Origin: Flagellimonas amoyensis
GTDB taxonomy: Bacteria > Bacteroidota > Bacteroidia > Flavobacteriales > Flavobacteriaceae
Direction: 5' to 3'
Length of the DNA stretch: 64,000 nucleotides
Assembly (NCBI RefSeq): GCF_003058265.1
Contig: NZ_QBUK01000008.1
Location: 124,001 to 188,000, forward strand
A model generated the notes under the pieces. That model saw only the letters and a program-made list of their open reading frames with translations. It did not search any database and was not told where the DNA came from. Both the position numbers and the translations under genes were made by a program. This document shows positions 34,146 to 43,344 of the stretch, piece by piece (positions within the stretch are counted from its first letter, which is position 1; each line of letters starts with the position of its first letter).

Positions 34146-36053
34146 ATGTGCGGAATCAATGGAATATTAACCACAGAGCAGACCTCAAAAAATGAGATGA
34201 CAGGTCTTTTGACCAAAATGAACAATCTCATCATACATAGGGGTCCCGATCAGGACGGTACTTATGTTGATGTTTCCCCACATGGCTCCATAGGCATGGC
34301 CATGAGGCGGCTGTCCATCATTGACCTTACTTCTGGAAAACAGCCCATCTATTCCGATGATGGCCAGATGGCGATAGTGTTCAATGGTGAAATTTATAAC
34401 TATCGTAAACTAAAATCCGAACTTGAAGCCAAAGGGGTCAAATTCAAAACCACCAGCGATACAGAGGTAATCCTCAAGCTCTATGAACTGGAAGGACCGG
34501 ATTCCTTCAAAAAACTAGATGGAATGTTCGCTTTTAGCATACATGACAAAAACATTGACAAAGTTTATATTGCCCGAGACTTTTTTGGGGAGAAACCGCT
34601 TTATTATACAAAGTATAAAAACAAATTTATGTGGGCTTCAGAGTTAAAGTCCATCATAAATCTTATGGACACGAAACCCCAGATATCGCCTAAAGGCATT
34701 AATCTTTTTTTTAGGCTCACTTATATCCCATCTCCACATACCATTTATGAAGGCATCCATAAATTGGACTCCAATCATTACATGGAATATAATGTCCTTT
34801 CCCATGAAGTTACCATTCAACAAATAAACCCTGAGCCTACACCCAAAACCATCAACATTTCTTTTGGTGAGGCACAAGAAAAAGTAAAGCAAAAAGTCTA
34901 CGAAAGTGTTGAAAGTCGTTCCGTTTCCGATGTTCCGTTGGGCACCTTCCTTTCAGGTGGAGTAGATTCCTCCATAATCTCGCTCTGTCTATCCCAAGCG
35001 ACCGATAAAAGAATTGAAACTTTTTCAATCGGTTTTAAAAAAGCAAGTTTCGATGAAACGGATAAGTCACAACTGGTTGCAAAGTTGATAAACAGCAATC
35101 ACCATGAGTTTGTTATCGATGAGGATGACCTCAAGGACAATGTCCATGAAATTCTCTTAAATTTTGACGAACCATTTTCTGATACCGCTGCACTACCAAC
35201 CTATCTCGTTTCAAAAAAGACGCGCGAATTTGTGACCGTTGCATTGACTGGTGATGGAGGTGATGAAGTTTTTGGAGGGTATAACAAATATTATATCGGC
35301 AAAATGAACGACCGTTATACAAAGATAGTACCCAAAAGTGTCCATGAACCGCTCAGAAAATTGGCCAATTCCGTATTGACAACAAAAGACGACAATCGGG
35401 GAAAGCGGTTCAAATTAAGAAAGCTCCTCAACAGTATAGATTATAATGGCCAGTTTTACTGGGACATTATTTCACTTGCCAACACGCATGATCAACTTTC
35501 AGAAATACTTTTACCCAATCTTTTGGATTCGAACATATTCTCGGAATACAAAGAAAGGCTCAATCTGGAAAAGGCAACTTCCTTGACCCATTTCAGGCAA
35601 ATAGACAAAATAGTGAGTTTGGAAGGCGGTATGCTGCCAAAGGTGGACAGGACAAGTATGCAGAATTCGCTTGAGTGCCGCGCCCCTTTCCTCAACAGGG
35701 AATTATGGGAATTCACAAACAGTCTTCCAGAGAGTTTCCTTATGAAGGGATGGAATAAAAAATATATACTAAAAGAGGCTTTCAAGGATCAATTCCCCGA
35801 TCAGTTCCTGGAGAAAAGTAAAAGTGGATTTGGCTCACCGCTGGGTGATTGGCTTAGAAGTAGCCTTAAAAAGGAACTGGAAAGCTATATCGAGCCCCAC
35901 AAAATAGACACGCAGGGTATTTTCAAAAAAGAAGAGATAACCAAACTTGTGCGAAACCACCTTAGTGGCAAACAAGACAATACATTTAGGGTTTGGGCTT
36001 TTTACTGTTTCCAAAAATGGTACTGGAACATCTATCTGGGGACACATATTTAA
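34146..36053 (+). CDS. asnB: Asparagine synthase (glutamine-hydrolysing) family amidotransferase
   Basis: 635 residues. Class II glutaminase domain with the N-terminal nucleophile Cys 2 (MCGINGIL), RGPDQDG (32-38), and the FNGEIYNY glutamine site (79-86). The synthetase domain has the PP-loop SGGVDSS (270-276) and a DGGDEVFGGY segment near 373. Genuine asparagine synthetases and polysaccharide-locus amidotransferases (WbpS-like) share this architecture. Its place between GT4 genes argues for the latter: ATP-dependent amidation of a sugar carboxylate, for example a hexuronic acid made by the dehydrogenase/epimerase pair. The role is inference; the fold is sure. Confidence 0.9.
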   Translation: MCGINGILTTEQTSKNEMTGLLTKMNNLIIHRGPDQDGTYVDVSPHGSIGMAMRRLSIIDLTSGKQPIYSDDGQMAIVFNGEIYNYRKLKSELEAKGVKFKTTSDTEVILKLYELEGPDSFKKLDGMFAFSIHDKNIDKVYIARDFFGEKPLYYTKYKNKFMWASELKSIINLMDTKPQISPKGINLFFRLTYIPSPHTIYEGIHKLDSNHYMEYNVLSHEVTIQQINPEPTPKTINISFGEAQEKVKQKVYESVESRSVSDVPLGTFLSGGVDSSIISLCLSQATDKRIETFSIGFKKASFDETDKSQLVAKLINSNHHEFVIDEDDLKDNVHEILLNFDEPFSDTAALPTYLVSKKTREFVTVALTGDGGDEVFGGYNKYYIGKMNDRYTKIVPKSVHEPLRKLANSVLTTKDDNRGKRFKLRKLLNSIDYNGQFYWDIISLANTHDQLSEILLPNLLDSNIFSEYKERLNLEKATSLTHFRQIDKIVSLEGGMLPKVDRTSMQNSLECRAPFLNRELWEFTNSLPESFLMKGWNKKYILKEAFKDQFPDQFLEKSKSGFGSPLGDWLRSSLKKELESYIEPHKIDTQGIFKKEEITKLVRNHLSGKQDNTFRVWAFYCFQKWYWNIYLGTHI

Positions 36054-36067
36054 ACAAAAACAAAATA

Positions 36068-37204
36068 ATGGTAGGAAAAAAAATTCTGATCATATGCTCA
36101 TATGCCAACTCCTTGATACATTTTAGAGGAGATTTTATTGCCGATTTACTGAAGAACGGTTTTATGGTGTATGGGGTGGCACCAGACATGAGCCAGGAAA
36201 TCCACAGCAAATTGACAGAAATGGGAGCCATTCCACTGGAATACCAATTACAAAGGACTGGCATGAACCCGCTCAAAGATCTTAAATCCATTCTCGAACT
36301 GAGAAAAATAATCAAAGCCCATGACATTGACCTGGTTTTTCCTTACACCATAAAACCTGTAATATATGGGTCCATCGCAGCCAATATGTCCAAAATACCT
36401 GCTGTTTCATTGATCACCGGTTTGGGCTTTACTTTTACTGGCACATCCAAAAAAGCAAGGACATTGCAAAAAATAACCGAATTACTTTACAAAGTTTCCA
36501 TCAGAAAGAACAAGCTGGTCATTTTTCAAAACAGGGATGACCATGAACTCTTTCTAGAAAGAAACATTATCAAAGAAGACAACAAAGTTGATTTTGTCAG
36601 TGGTTCTGGAGTAAACCTTAACTTATACCCTACCCGCGTCAACAATAAAACAACGGATAAAATAATCTTCATACTTGTGGCCAGATTGATCAGGGAAAAA
36701 GGTATCCACTTGTTCATCGAGGCGGCAAGTTTGCTTAAAAAGGAATTTCCAAATGCGGAATTCCACGTCATAGGCAAACCGGATCTGTCACCTTCCGCGA
36801 TTCGTTTGGAACAATTGCACAAACTCAATGAACAAGGCACCATTGTATATCATGGACGGCAAAAGAATGTTGCCGAGTTCCTTTTCAACTCAGATATTTT
36901 TGTATTGCCCACATTTTATCGGGAAGGCGTGCCCCGTTCCATATTGGAGGCACTTTCTGTAGGAATGCCCATAATCACCACGGATTCTCCCGGTTGTAGG
37001 GAAACTGTGGTGAAAGGAGAAAATGGGATATTGGTTGCCCCACAGGATTTGGACTCACTGGTGGAAGCCATGCGGTTTTTCTTGGAAAACCCCAAGCAAA
37101 TTGAGATCAAGGGTTCCAAAAGCCGAGAATTGGCCGAGCAAAAATTCGATGTTAAGATCATCAATGCCAAATTGATTTCGCTTCTTTCTGAAGAACTCAA
37201 ATGA
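36068..37204 (+). CDS. Glycosyltransferase family 4 protein (PglA-like)
   Basis: 378 residues from ATG at 36068; the upstream extension of the frame overlaps asnB and is not used. The pattern ANSLIHFRGDFIADLLKNG, LQRTGMNPLKDLKSI and LITGLGFTFTG follows the PglA group, which adds a HexNAc to undecaprenyl-diphospho-bacillosamine. Donor domain: ILVARLIREKGIHLFIEAA, and LPTFYREGVPRSILEALSVGMPII with E-x7-E. This makes it the best candidate for the second sugar of the repeat, after the PglC-like transferase encoded 10 kb away. Last gene of the operon; it converges on a CapK-like gene with 23 bases between the stops. Confidence 0.88.
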   Translation: MVGKKILIICSYANSLIHFRGDFIADLLKNGFMVYGVAPDMSQEIHSKLTEMGAIPLEYQLQRTGMNPLKDLKSILELRKIIKAHDIDLVFPYTIKPVIYGSIAANMSKIPAVSLITGLGFTFTGTSKKARTLQKITELLYKVSIRKNKLVIFQNRDDHELFLERNIIKEDNKVDFVSGSGVNLNLYPTRVNNKTTDKIIFILVARLIREKGIHLFIEAASLLKKEFPNAEFHVIGKPDLSPSAIRLEQLHKLNEQGTIVYHGRQKNVAEFLFNSDIFVLPTFYREGVPRSILEALSVGMPIITTDSPGCRETVVKGENGILVAPQDLDSLVEAMRFFLENPKQIEIKGSKSRELAEQKFDVKIINAKLISLLSEELK

Positions 37205-37227
37205 GAACCTCTTCTGGGAGAAAACCA

Positions 37228-38604
37228 TTAAATCAAGGCATCACTGCATTTTGATGGCACATTCGGTTTCTCATTGAGCTTGTTTTCACTGGGCTTGTAG
37301 TTGTTGATGACCAATTTTCGCTTGCCAGAGGGCAATAGGGATATATTGTCCACATATTCAACATTGACTATTGCATCTTGTCCAAAATATCCTTTGTACT
37401 GTTCAATAATATTTTTTTCATCCTTATGGTCATAAGAGGGTGTCACCTTCAACTTAATGGTGTACTCCCCTTTCTCGTCTTCAATAAATTGAAATTGGTC
37501 AATGCCGGAATATTGTAGAATATGATGTATGATATGGGACGAAACATATTCACCCTTGGTATTGGTGAACATATCCATTTTTCTACCTTCAATTTTAGTG
37601 AATACCAAACTTCCGGTAACAGAATCCTTTTCCATGACACCAACATCGCCCGTATCATACCTGATCAAAGGCATACTGTAGTTGAAAAAATCTGTGATGA
37701 CTATTCGTCCTTTCTCTCCCAGCCTTACCGGCTTGTCTTCATTAAAATCCAAAAGTTCTATATGATAACTTGCCCAATTGATCTCAAAGTTTCCTGTATC
37801 ACTATTGGTCTTTTGTTGGGCAAATATGCCATTTTCACTATTGGAATATCTCGAAACAGGGTCTTCACCCAAATATTTCCGCGTTCTTCCCTTTAAGTCC
37901 AGACTTAGTCCCTCCGCAATGGATATGATGGAATCAACCTTGCAGTTGAGGGGTCTGCCCAAATGTTCCTCGATATATTTACAAACCGTGTCCAGGGCAG
38001 AGGAATAAGCAATGATGTTCACACTGGAACCATAATTTTCCATCTCCGACACCATCATGGCCAAATTTTCTTCGGTAAGATCATCCACAGAGTAAGCGGC
38101 AATATTCTGGATCTTGGCCAACATCTTCTTCTTTTGGTACTGTTTGTCCCACAGTCTTAAATAGAAAAGCCGACTTCCCAACTCATATCCAGCTTTTTCG
38201 GCAAAAAAACAGGTGTCGGCCGTATTTCTTTTCCTTTTGTTCTTGTCATGCAAAATCTTGAACGGCTTTCCGGTAGATCCGCTGGTAGTAACTTCATGGG
38301 CATAAGCATTGATATAGGTTTGACTCCTAAAGAGTTCAAAATTATCCCTCACCGTTTGCTTGTCTATAATTGGAAAATCATGAAGGCTCAACGAGTCGTG
38401 GGAAATATTGGAATAATACGGTACCGTGGTTGCAGAGTGTTCCAAGACATTGTATAAGTTTTGAGACTTGATTTTCTTGCTCATATCAGACTCCGGATTT
38501 TCCAAGACCCATTTGATCTCATCAAAATGTTTTCTGATTTTCCCTCCATTCAAAGTGTCAACGAACCAAAAGGCGCTTTTTCGGAGTTTGTGCAATATTC
38601 CCAT
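37228..38604 (-). CDS. CapK/PaaK-like adenylate-forming protein (copy 1)
   Basis: 458 residues. Phenylacetate-CoA-ligase-like fold: P-loop TSGSTGKPFKI near residue 108, a central SNSENGIFAQQ-type segment near 250, RYDTGDVGVM near 315 as the A8-like hinge motif, and a C-terminal subdomain of about 110 residues. CapK-type proteins occur in capsule loci and are thought to adenylate a carboxylate or aid polymer modification; the reaction is unproven. It is clearly paralogous to the gene at 45555 (shared RNTAD, YLRLW and RYDTGDVG blocks). It is transcribed against the preceding GT operon. Confidence 0.88.
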   Translation of the reverse strand: MGILHKLRKSAFWFVDTLNGGKIRKHFDEIKWVLENPESDMSKKIKSQNLYNVLEHSATTVPYYSNISHDSLSLHDFPIIDKQTVRDNFELFRSQTYINAYAHEVTTSGSTGKPFKILHDKNKRKRNTADTCFFAEKAGYELGSRLFYLRLWDKQYQKKKMLAKIQNIAAYSVDDLTEENLAMMVSEMENYGSSVNIIAYSSALDTVCKYIEEHLGRPLNCKVDSIISIAEGLSLDLKGRTRKYLGEDPVSRYSNSENGIFAQQKTNSDTGNFEINWASYHIELLDFNEDKPVRLGEKGRIVITDFFNYSMPLIRYDTGDVGVMEKDSVTGSLVFTKIEGRKMDMFTNTKGEYVSSHIIHHILQYSGIDQFQFIEDEKGEYTIKLKVTPSYDHKDEKNIIEQYKGYFGQDAIVNVEYVDNISLLPSGKRKLVINNYKPSENKLNEKPNVPSKCSDALI

Positions 38605-38649
38605 ATACTGTAAACTTTTAAGTCTCAGAAGTTTGTCAAAAATTGTTCA

Positions 38650-39015
38650 TTATTTGTCGCCAGCATAAGAGCTGACATATATTATACCATTGTTCAAACT
38701 GTCCACCACATAGGTGTAGTACTTCGTACTTTCCTCCGGGATTTTCAGGTATCTACCATAATTGGTTTTTTCAATGATGCAATAGATAAGGGGATCGTGC
38801 CTTAATGGGTCATAACTGAGTTCTTTGTAACCTGATGTATCCTTGGGTTTTAAATCTCCAAAGGTCATTGAAAACAATGATACATGGCTCAAGAAAAAAC
38901 TGCTGTTGTTTATTACCCGAATTTGGGTCTTTGTATTCTTCGGGGGAATTGCGCTACACGCAAAAAGAAAACAAAAGACAACACCCAAAAAAGTAATGGC
39001 ATAATTTTTTACCAT
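38650..39015 (-). CDS. Hypothetical lipoprotein
   Basis: 121 residues from ATG at 39015; the upstream frame extension is not supported. Lipoprotein signal MVKNYAITFLGVVFCFLFAC followed by S-A-I-P-P. The remainder is a single small domain with alternating hydrophobic residues (IRVINNSSFFLSHVSLFSMTFGDL, ESTKYYTYVVDSLNNGIIYVSSY), probably a beta sandwich. No family was recognised. It lies 45 bases upstream of the CapK-like gene on the same strand and may be in the same transcript. It is divergent from the TonB receptor gene. Confidence 0.7.
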   Translation of the reverse strand: MVKNYAITFLGVVFCFLFACSAIPPKNTKTQIRVINNSSFFLSHVSLFSMTFGDLKPKDTSGYKELSYDPLRHDPLIYCIIEKTNYGRYLKIPEESTKYYTYVVDSLNNGIIYVSSYAGDK

Positions 39016-39200
39016 TTCAAGCACAATAATCCATCCATAAAATGCGATACTAAAATTACTGTTTGACAACTCATCATGATTTTTAATTCTGCCAAAAGCC
39101 AAAAAAATCTATGAACTGCGATCCAGTGTTAAAATAGTGGAAATAATCGATTTATGAATCACGAAAAGTGTAGTTTTATGACAAATATAATCCACTGAGG

Positions 39201-41438
39201 ATGAGATTTCCCTTGGTCACCTTCCTGCTTTTTATCAATGTTTTATCTTATTCCCAATTTCAGGTCTCTGGAAGGGTTTTGGAGTATAGTGAGAAAGGAA
39301 AAACCATACCGGTGGCCAACGCAAGTGTTTATTGGCTTTCCAGTACGATTGGCACTACTACCGATTTTGAAGGAAACTTCAACACTCCCTACCAATCGAA
39401 CATAAGACAATTGGTCATCAGCTCCATGGGATACCGTTCGGATACCATTCCTGTCAACCGACCCAATTTAGGGAACATTGTACTCTATCCCAATGTGGTC
39501 CTGGACGAGGTGGTCGTGGAAAAAGAAGTGGCCCCCATCCAAAAGTCATTGTTCAAGGTACAGAATGTGGTGGCCGTGGATAGCAGGGAAATGCTCAAGG
39601 CGGCCTGCTGCAACCTCTCCGAAAGTTTTGAGACCAACCCTACTGTGGATGTGAATGTGTCCGACGCCATTTTAGGGGCCAAGCAAATACAGATGCTGGG
39701 ACTGAACAGTCCTTATCTGATGTTCACCCAAGAAAACATGCCTTCCATTAGGGGGGCTTCCCAAGTTTTTGGCCTGTCGTTTACCCCAGGATCATGGATC
39801 GAGAGCATTCAGATCACCAAAGGTGCTGGGAGTGTGCTGAACGGCTTTGAGAGCATTTCCGGTCATATCAATACCGAACTTATGAAGCCTCTGATAGACA
39901 AGCGATTCTTTTTGAACATGTATGCCAACAATTATGAACGGTATGAATTCAACTCTCGGTTCAACCACAATATCACGGATGAGCTAGGGGTAGGCCTATA
40001 TGTCCATGCCAATTTGAGGAATGGCCATATCGATGATAATGGGGATTCGTTCCTGGATACCCCGTTGGCCAACCAGGTCAATTTGATGAACCGGTGGCAA
40101 TACCTGAACCCCGAGAACGGATGGGTGGCCTATGCCAACATCCAGTACCTCGCTGATGACAAAGAAATGGGGCAAACGGATTTTGACCCTGATACCGATA
40201 AACTCACCACAAATGCATGGGGGAGCGAAATCAACACTTCCCGACTGGATCTATCGGCCAAATTGGGTTATGTGTTCCCAGACCTACCCTATCAAAGTTT
40301 TGGGTTCCAAACAGCCTATAGTACACATGATCAGGATTCCTATTATGGCCTGAACCTATACGACATCAACCACAAGTCCTTTTATTCCAATCTTATTTTC
40401 AACAGCATTATCGGGAGCACCCAACATAAGTTCAAAACAGGTGTCAGTTATACGCATGACACATTTGGCGAAATGGTGAACACAACAGCTTATGGCCGTA
40501 CGGACAATTCCGTGGGTGCCTTTTTCGAATATACCTTTGACAACTTGGAGGGTTTGGGCTTTGAGGCAGGCCTTCGGGCGGACCACCACAACAATTTGGG
40601 CAATTTCTTGACCCCTAGGTTCCACCTGAGGTATTCCCTTTGGGACAAGGCCACCTTCAGGGCCTCTTTTGGCAGGGGGAAACGGGGTGCCAATATTTTT
40701 GCCGAGAACCAACAACTCTTCGCATCGTCAAGACAAATCGTGATCGATGGAACTGGTGGCAACTATTATGGGTTGGATTCTGAAAAAGCATGGAACTATG
40801 GGGTGAGCTTTATCCAGAAACTATATGTTTGGAACAGGGTGCTGGATTTTTCCGTTGATTTTTACAGGACCCAGTTCGAGGACCAGATTGTGGTGGATTG
40901 GGAAAACCCCAGGGAGATATCATTCTATAATCTCGAAGGGAAAAGCTATTCCAACAGCCTCCAGGTAGATTTGAACTACGAAGTACTTCAGGATTTTCAC
41001 CTCAGGTCCACTTACAAGTTCTTTGATGTGGCCACAGATTATACCAGTGGTACCTTGGACAAGCCCCTACAACCATCGTATCGTTTTTTTGTCAATCTCA
41101 GCTATGAAACGCCCAAAGTACGCGAGGGTGCCCAATGGCGGTTTGATTTTACCACCAATTGGTTGGGCAGACAGCGATTGCCCAACACAACTGCGAATCC
41201 CGAAGAATTCCAGCTCCCCTCCCACTCTTCCTCGTACATGTTGATGAATGCCCAGGTCACTAAGGTGTTCTCCAATAAGTTTGAATGCTACGTAGGAGGT
41301 GAGAACATGGGGAACTTTACACAAGATTCCCCAATTTTGTCAAGTAACGATCCCTTTGGCACTTATTTTGACAGTACCCTTTTGTATGCCCCCGTACTTA
41401 GAAGTACCTACTACGCAGGGTTTAGATATAAAATTTAA
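39201..41438 (+). CDS. TonB-dependent receptor, probable metal (copper) uptake
   Basis: 745 residues, outer membrane. Signal peptide (about 1-18), carboxypeptidase-regulatory-like domain (about 20-95; VSGRVLEY...TDFEGNF), plug domain with QIQMLGLNSPYLMFTQENMPSIRG and the SIQITKGAGSVLNG motif, then a 22-strand-type barrel ending in YAGFRYKI. A CC pair lies in the plug start (KAACCNLSESFETN). This receptor type is often linked to heavy-metal-associated proteins in Bacteroidota, and here such a gene follows after 10 bases. Copper is suggested by the tyrosinase next door; zinc or other metals are possible. The gene looks richer in GC than the surrounding EPS genes. TAGTTTTA (39171-39178) is a one-mismatch promoter element. 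Confidence 0.9.
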   Translation: MRFPLVTFLLFINVLSYSQFQVSGRVLEYSEKGKTIPVANASVYWLSSTIGTTTDFEGNFNTPYQSNIRQLVISSMGYRSDTIPVNRPNLGNIVLYPNVVLDEVVVEKEVAPIQKSLFKVQNVVAVDSREMLKAACCNLSESFETNPTVDVNVSDAILGAKQIQMLGLNSPYLMFTQENMPSIRGASQVFGLSFTPGSWIESIQITKGAGSVLNGFESISGHINTELMKPLIDKRFFLNMYANNYERYEFNSRFNHNITDELGVGLYVHANLRNGHIDDNGDSFLDTPLANQVNLMNRWQYLNPENGWVAYANIQYLADDKEMGQTDFDPDTDKLTTNAWGSEINTSRLDLSAKLGYVFPDLPYQSFGFQTAYSTHDQDSYYGLNLYDINHKSFYSNLIFNSIIGSTQHKFKTGVSYTHDTFGEMVNTTAYGRTDNSVGAFFEYTFDNLEGLGFEAGLRADHHNNLGNFLTPRFHLRYSLWDKATFRASFGRGKRGANIFAENQQLFASSRQIVIDGTGGNYYGLDSEKAWNYGVSFIQKLYVWNRVLDFSVDFYRTQFEDQIVVDWENPREISFYNLEGKSYSNSLQVDLNYEVLQDFHLRSTYKFFDVATDYTSGTLDKPLQPSYRFFVNLSYETPKVREGAQWRFDFTTNWLGRQRLPNTTANPEEFQLPSHSSSYMLMNAQVTKVFSNKFECYVGGENMGNFTQDSPILSSNDPFGTYFDSTLLYAPVLRSTYYAGFRYKI

Positions 41439-41448
41439 TTCAGATAAA

Positions 41449-41811
41449 ATGAAAACAACACTACTTACACTTTTGGCTCTGGTTGTAATGGGAATTGGCC
41501 ATGCCCAGGAAAAGAACAAGTCGGTCAGCTTTGAGGTAAAAGGCAATTGCGGGATGTGCAAAAGCCGGATAGAAAAGACTGCCATAAAAATGAAAGGGGT
41601 CAAGTTTGCCACTTGGAATGCAGACACAAAAGCGTTTGAAGCTATCATTGATGAAAGAAAATGTTCCATCAATGACATCAAAAAGCAAATAGCAGAAGTG
41701 GGCCACGATTCCGAGGGTTTTACGGCTCCGCAGGAGGTTTACGACAATTTGCCCGAGTGCTGTAAGTACCGTGATCCAGAGACCCAGAAGATGGACCATG
41801 GCAAACACTGA
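41449..41811 (+). CDS. Secreted heavy-metal-associated (HMA) domain protein
   Basis: 120 residues from ATG at 41449; the longer upstream frame overlaps the receptor gene and is not used. Signal peptide MKTTLLTLLALVVMGIGHA. The HMA ferredoxin-like domain has the metal motif GNCGMCKSR (Cys 34, Cys 37), and a further cysteine at 72. The C-terminal tail has LPECCKYR (Cys 104, 105) and ends HGKH, both possible extra metal ligands. The natural reading is a periplasmic metal (most likely Cu+) carrier taking metal from the TonB receptor encoded 10 bases upstream. A strong bidirectional terminator follows. Confidence 0.9.
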   Translation: MKTTLLTLLALVVMGIGHAQEKNKSVSFEVKGNCGMCKSRIEKTAIKMKGVKFATWNADTKAFEAIIDERKCSINDIKKQIAEVGHDSEGFTAPQEVYDNLPECCKYRDPETQKMDHGKH

Positions 41812-41820
41812 CCGTAGGAC

Positions 41821-41865
41821 ATATATAAAAAAGGGGAGCCAATTTTGCTCCCCTTTTTTATATAT
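41821..41865. terminator. Bidirectional terminator between HMA protein and tyrosinase genes
   Basis: Perfect 19-base inverted repeat (41821-41839 and 41847-41865; core AAAAAAGGGGAGC / GCTCCCCTTTTTT) with a 7-base loop. It has A/T runs on both sides, so it can end both converging transcripts. Confidence 0.9.
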
Positions 41866-41881
41866 TCCATTAAGGCCTACA

Positions 41882-43270
41882 TTACATCTTTACTATCCTT
41901 TTGACCACTAAAATCTCCCCATTGGAATCCGTGACCCGGATCACATAAAACCCAGAAGACAATCCATATAGGTTTTTGATGACCATGGTGTCCGTATTCT
42001 GGAAAGCCTCTTCCCTGATCAACATCCCCATCATGTTGAACACCTCTATCACACAGTCCTTACGTTTGTTCAGTTTAATGGTAATTTTTTCAGTAAAAGG
42101 GTTTGGAGCAGCAGTAAGGATAATGGGTTTGTCATCCAAAAGGTCTCCCCCTTCTTCCCAAACAATGGACTCATTGATCTTTTCAGAGTAAGGGTATGGG
42201 TTCTTGGCACGGGTGATGGCTCCTTTGGAAAAAGATCTATTCATCATACCTCCATTTTCGGTATCAATGATAGCTTCAAACGAAGATCCAGGCGACGCTT
42301 CAAAACCGGGAACAAGATTGATCTCGTTCACAGATTTAAATCTGGCAACGGTACCGGCAGGCACAATGAAATTATTACCTGCTTGTATATTGAATTGATA
42401 ATAGAAAATCTCTTCTGGGTTATACGCATTGCTCACAATATAGTTGTCCAATTCGGCAAGTCCATCCTCCCCATAAAACACTCCATATACCCTGGAATCC
42501 GTAATATCATTGGGGTCGACCAAGGGTAAAGTCTCCCCATCAAACACATAAGTCCCATCATATCTCAACATGGATGTGGTTATGAATGACGAAGTACCAT
42601 GCATGTCCTCCCAATCCTTCCATATTTTATCCACGAATGAATGGTGAAAATAAAACACAGGGTCTCTTGGGGATAATGGAGTGGGCATGGCACCACCGGT
42701 CCATACGTGAGCACCCCTGTGCACAGGGCGCCTTTCCAGTTCGTTCGAGAATTCGAAAAAATTGTTCATCGCCATGAGATTGCTCACATTCAATGGTGTG
42801 GGAAGCGGACCGTCCTCTGCCAAATTTCTCCCCAGATTCCAATTCACATTGAAACTTCCCAAAAGCTCTTCGTCCCAAAGTGCATCTGTTGGTGACTGGT
42901 ACTCCGAAGAATCCCAATAAGCAAGACTAATCTCGGGATTTATTTCTTTTACCGCTTGTTCCATTTCGAACATTTGCCTTCTGTGCCAAGCCAGAAAAAT
43001 TTCCCTTTCCGGTTCATCGGGAAGATTAAAGTGTAAATCCAATCGGGTAGGATCAGCTGTTTCATCAAAATTGAAAAACTGGGCATGGAACTGAGCCAAA
43101 TCGTTGAATAGGTCCGGTCCGTTTCGCAATTCGTAAAAAGCATTGACCAATTCTGTTATCTCATAGTCCGTCATTTCGTCAAAACTTTTTCGGATACTTT
43201 GTCCGAAACTTACTTGCAAACAGAACAAGTAGCAAATGGCGTTGATGTAGAAAAAGTATTTTTTTATCAT
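41882..43270 (-). CDS. Tyrosinase family protein with type IX secretion C-terminal domain
   Basis: 462 residues from ATG at 43270. Signal peptide about 1-24. Type-3 dicopper centre: CuA ligands probably His 62, His 80 and His 96 (FLAWHRRQ); CuB ligands His 184 and His 188 (VHRGAHVW) and His 210 (DPVFYFHH), with the 4- and 22-residue spacing of known tyrosinases. A beta-rich middle (about 290-370) is followed by a type A sorting domain (last 80 residues: APNPFTEKITI, FNMMGMLI, LSSGFYVIRV, KRIVKM) directing export by the type IX system and cell-surface attachment. Expected to oxidise phenols, such as tyrosyl or catechol groups, to quinones. It shares a terminator with the metal-uptake genes. 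Confidence 0.92.
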   Translation of the reverse strand: MIKKYFFYINAICYLFCLQVSFGQSIRKSFDEMTDYEITELVNAFYELRNGPDLFNDLAQFHAQFFNFDETADPTRLDLHFNLPDEPEREIFLAWHRRQMFEMEQAVKEINPEISLAYWDSSEYQSPTDALWDEELLGSFNVNWNLGRNLAEDGPLPTPLNVSNLMAMNNFFEFSNELERRPVHRGAHVWTGGAMPTPLSPRDPVFYFHHSFVDKIWKDWEDMHGTSSFITTSMLRYDGTYVFDGETLPLVDPNDITDSRVYGVFYGEDGLAELDNYIVSNAYNPEEIFYYQFNIQAGNNFIVPAGTVARFKSVNEINLVPGFEASPGSSFEAIIDTENGGMMNRSFSKGAITRAKNPYPYSEKINESIVWEEGGDLLDDKPIILTAAPNPFTEKITIKLNKRKDCVIEVFNMMGMLIREEAFQNTDTMVIKNLYGLSSGFYVIRVTDSNGEILVVKRIVKM

Positions 43271-43344
43271 AGAGCAAGATATACTGGGCATTTATTTTTC
43301 TGTTATGGTTTGGAATCTCATCTTTTAAACAAACGATTCGAAAA

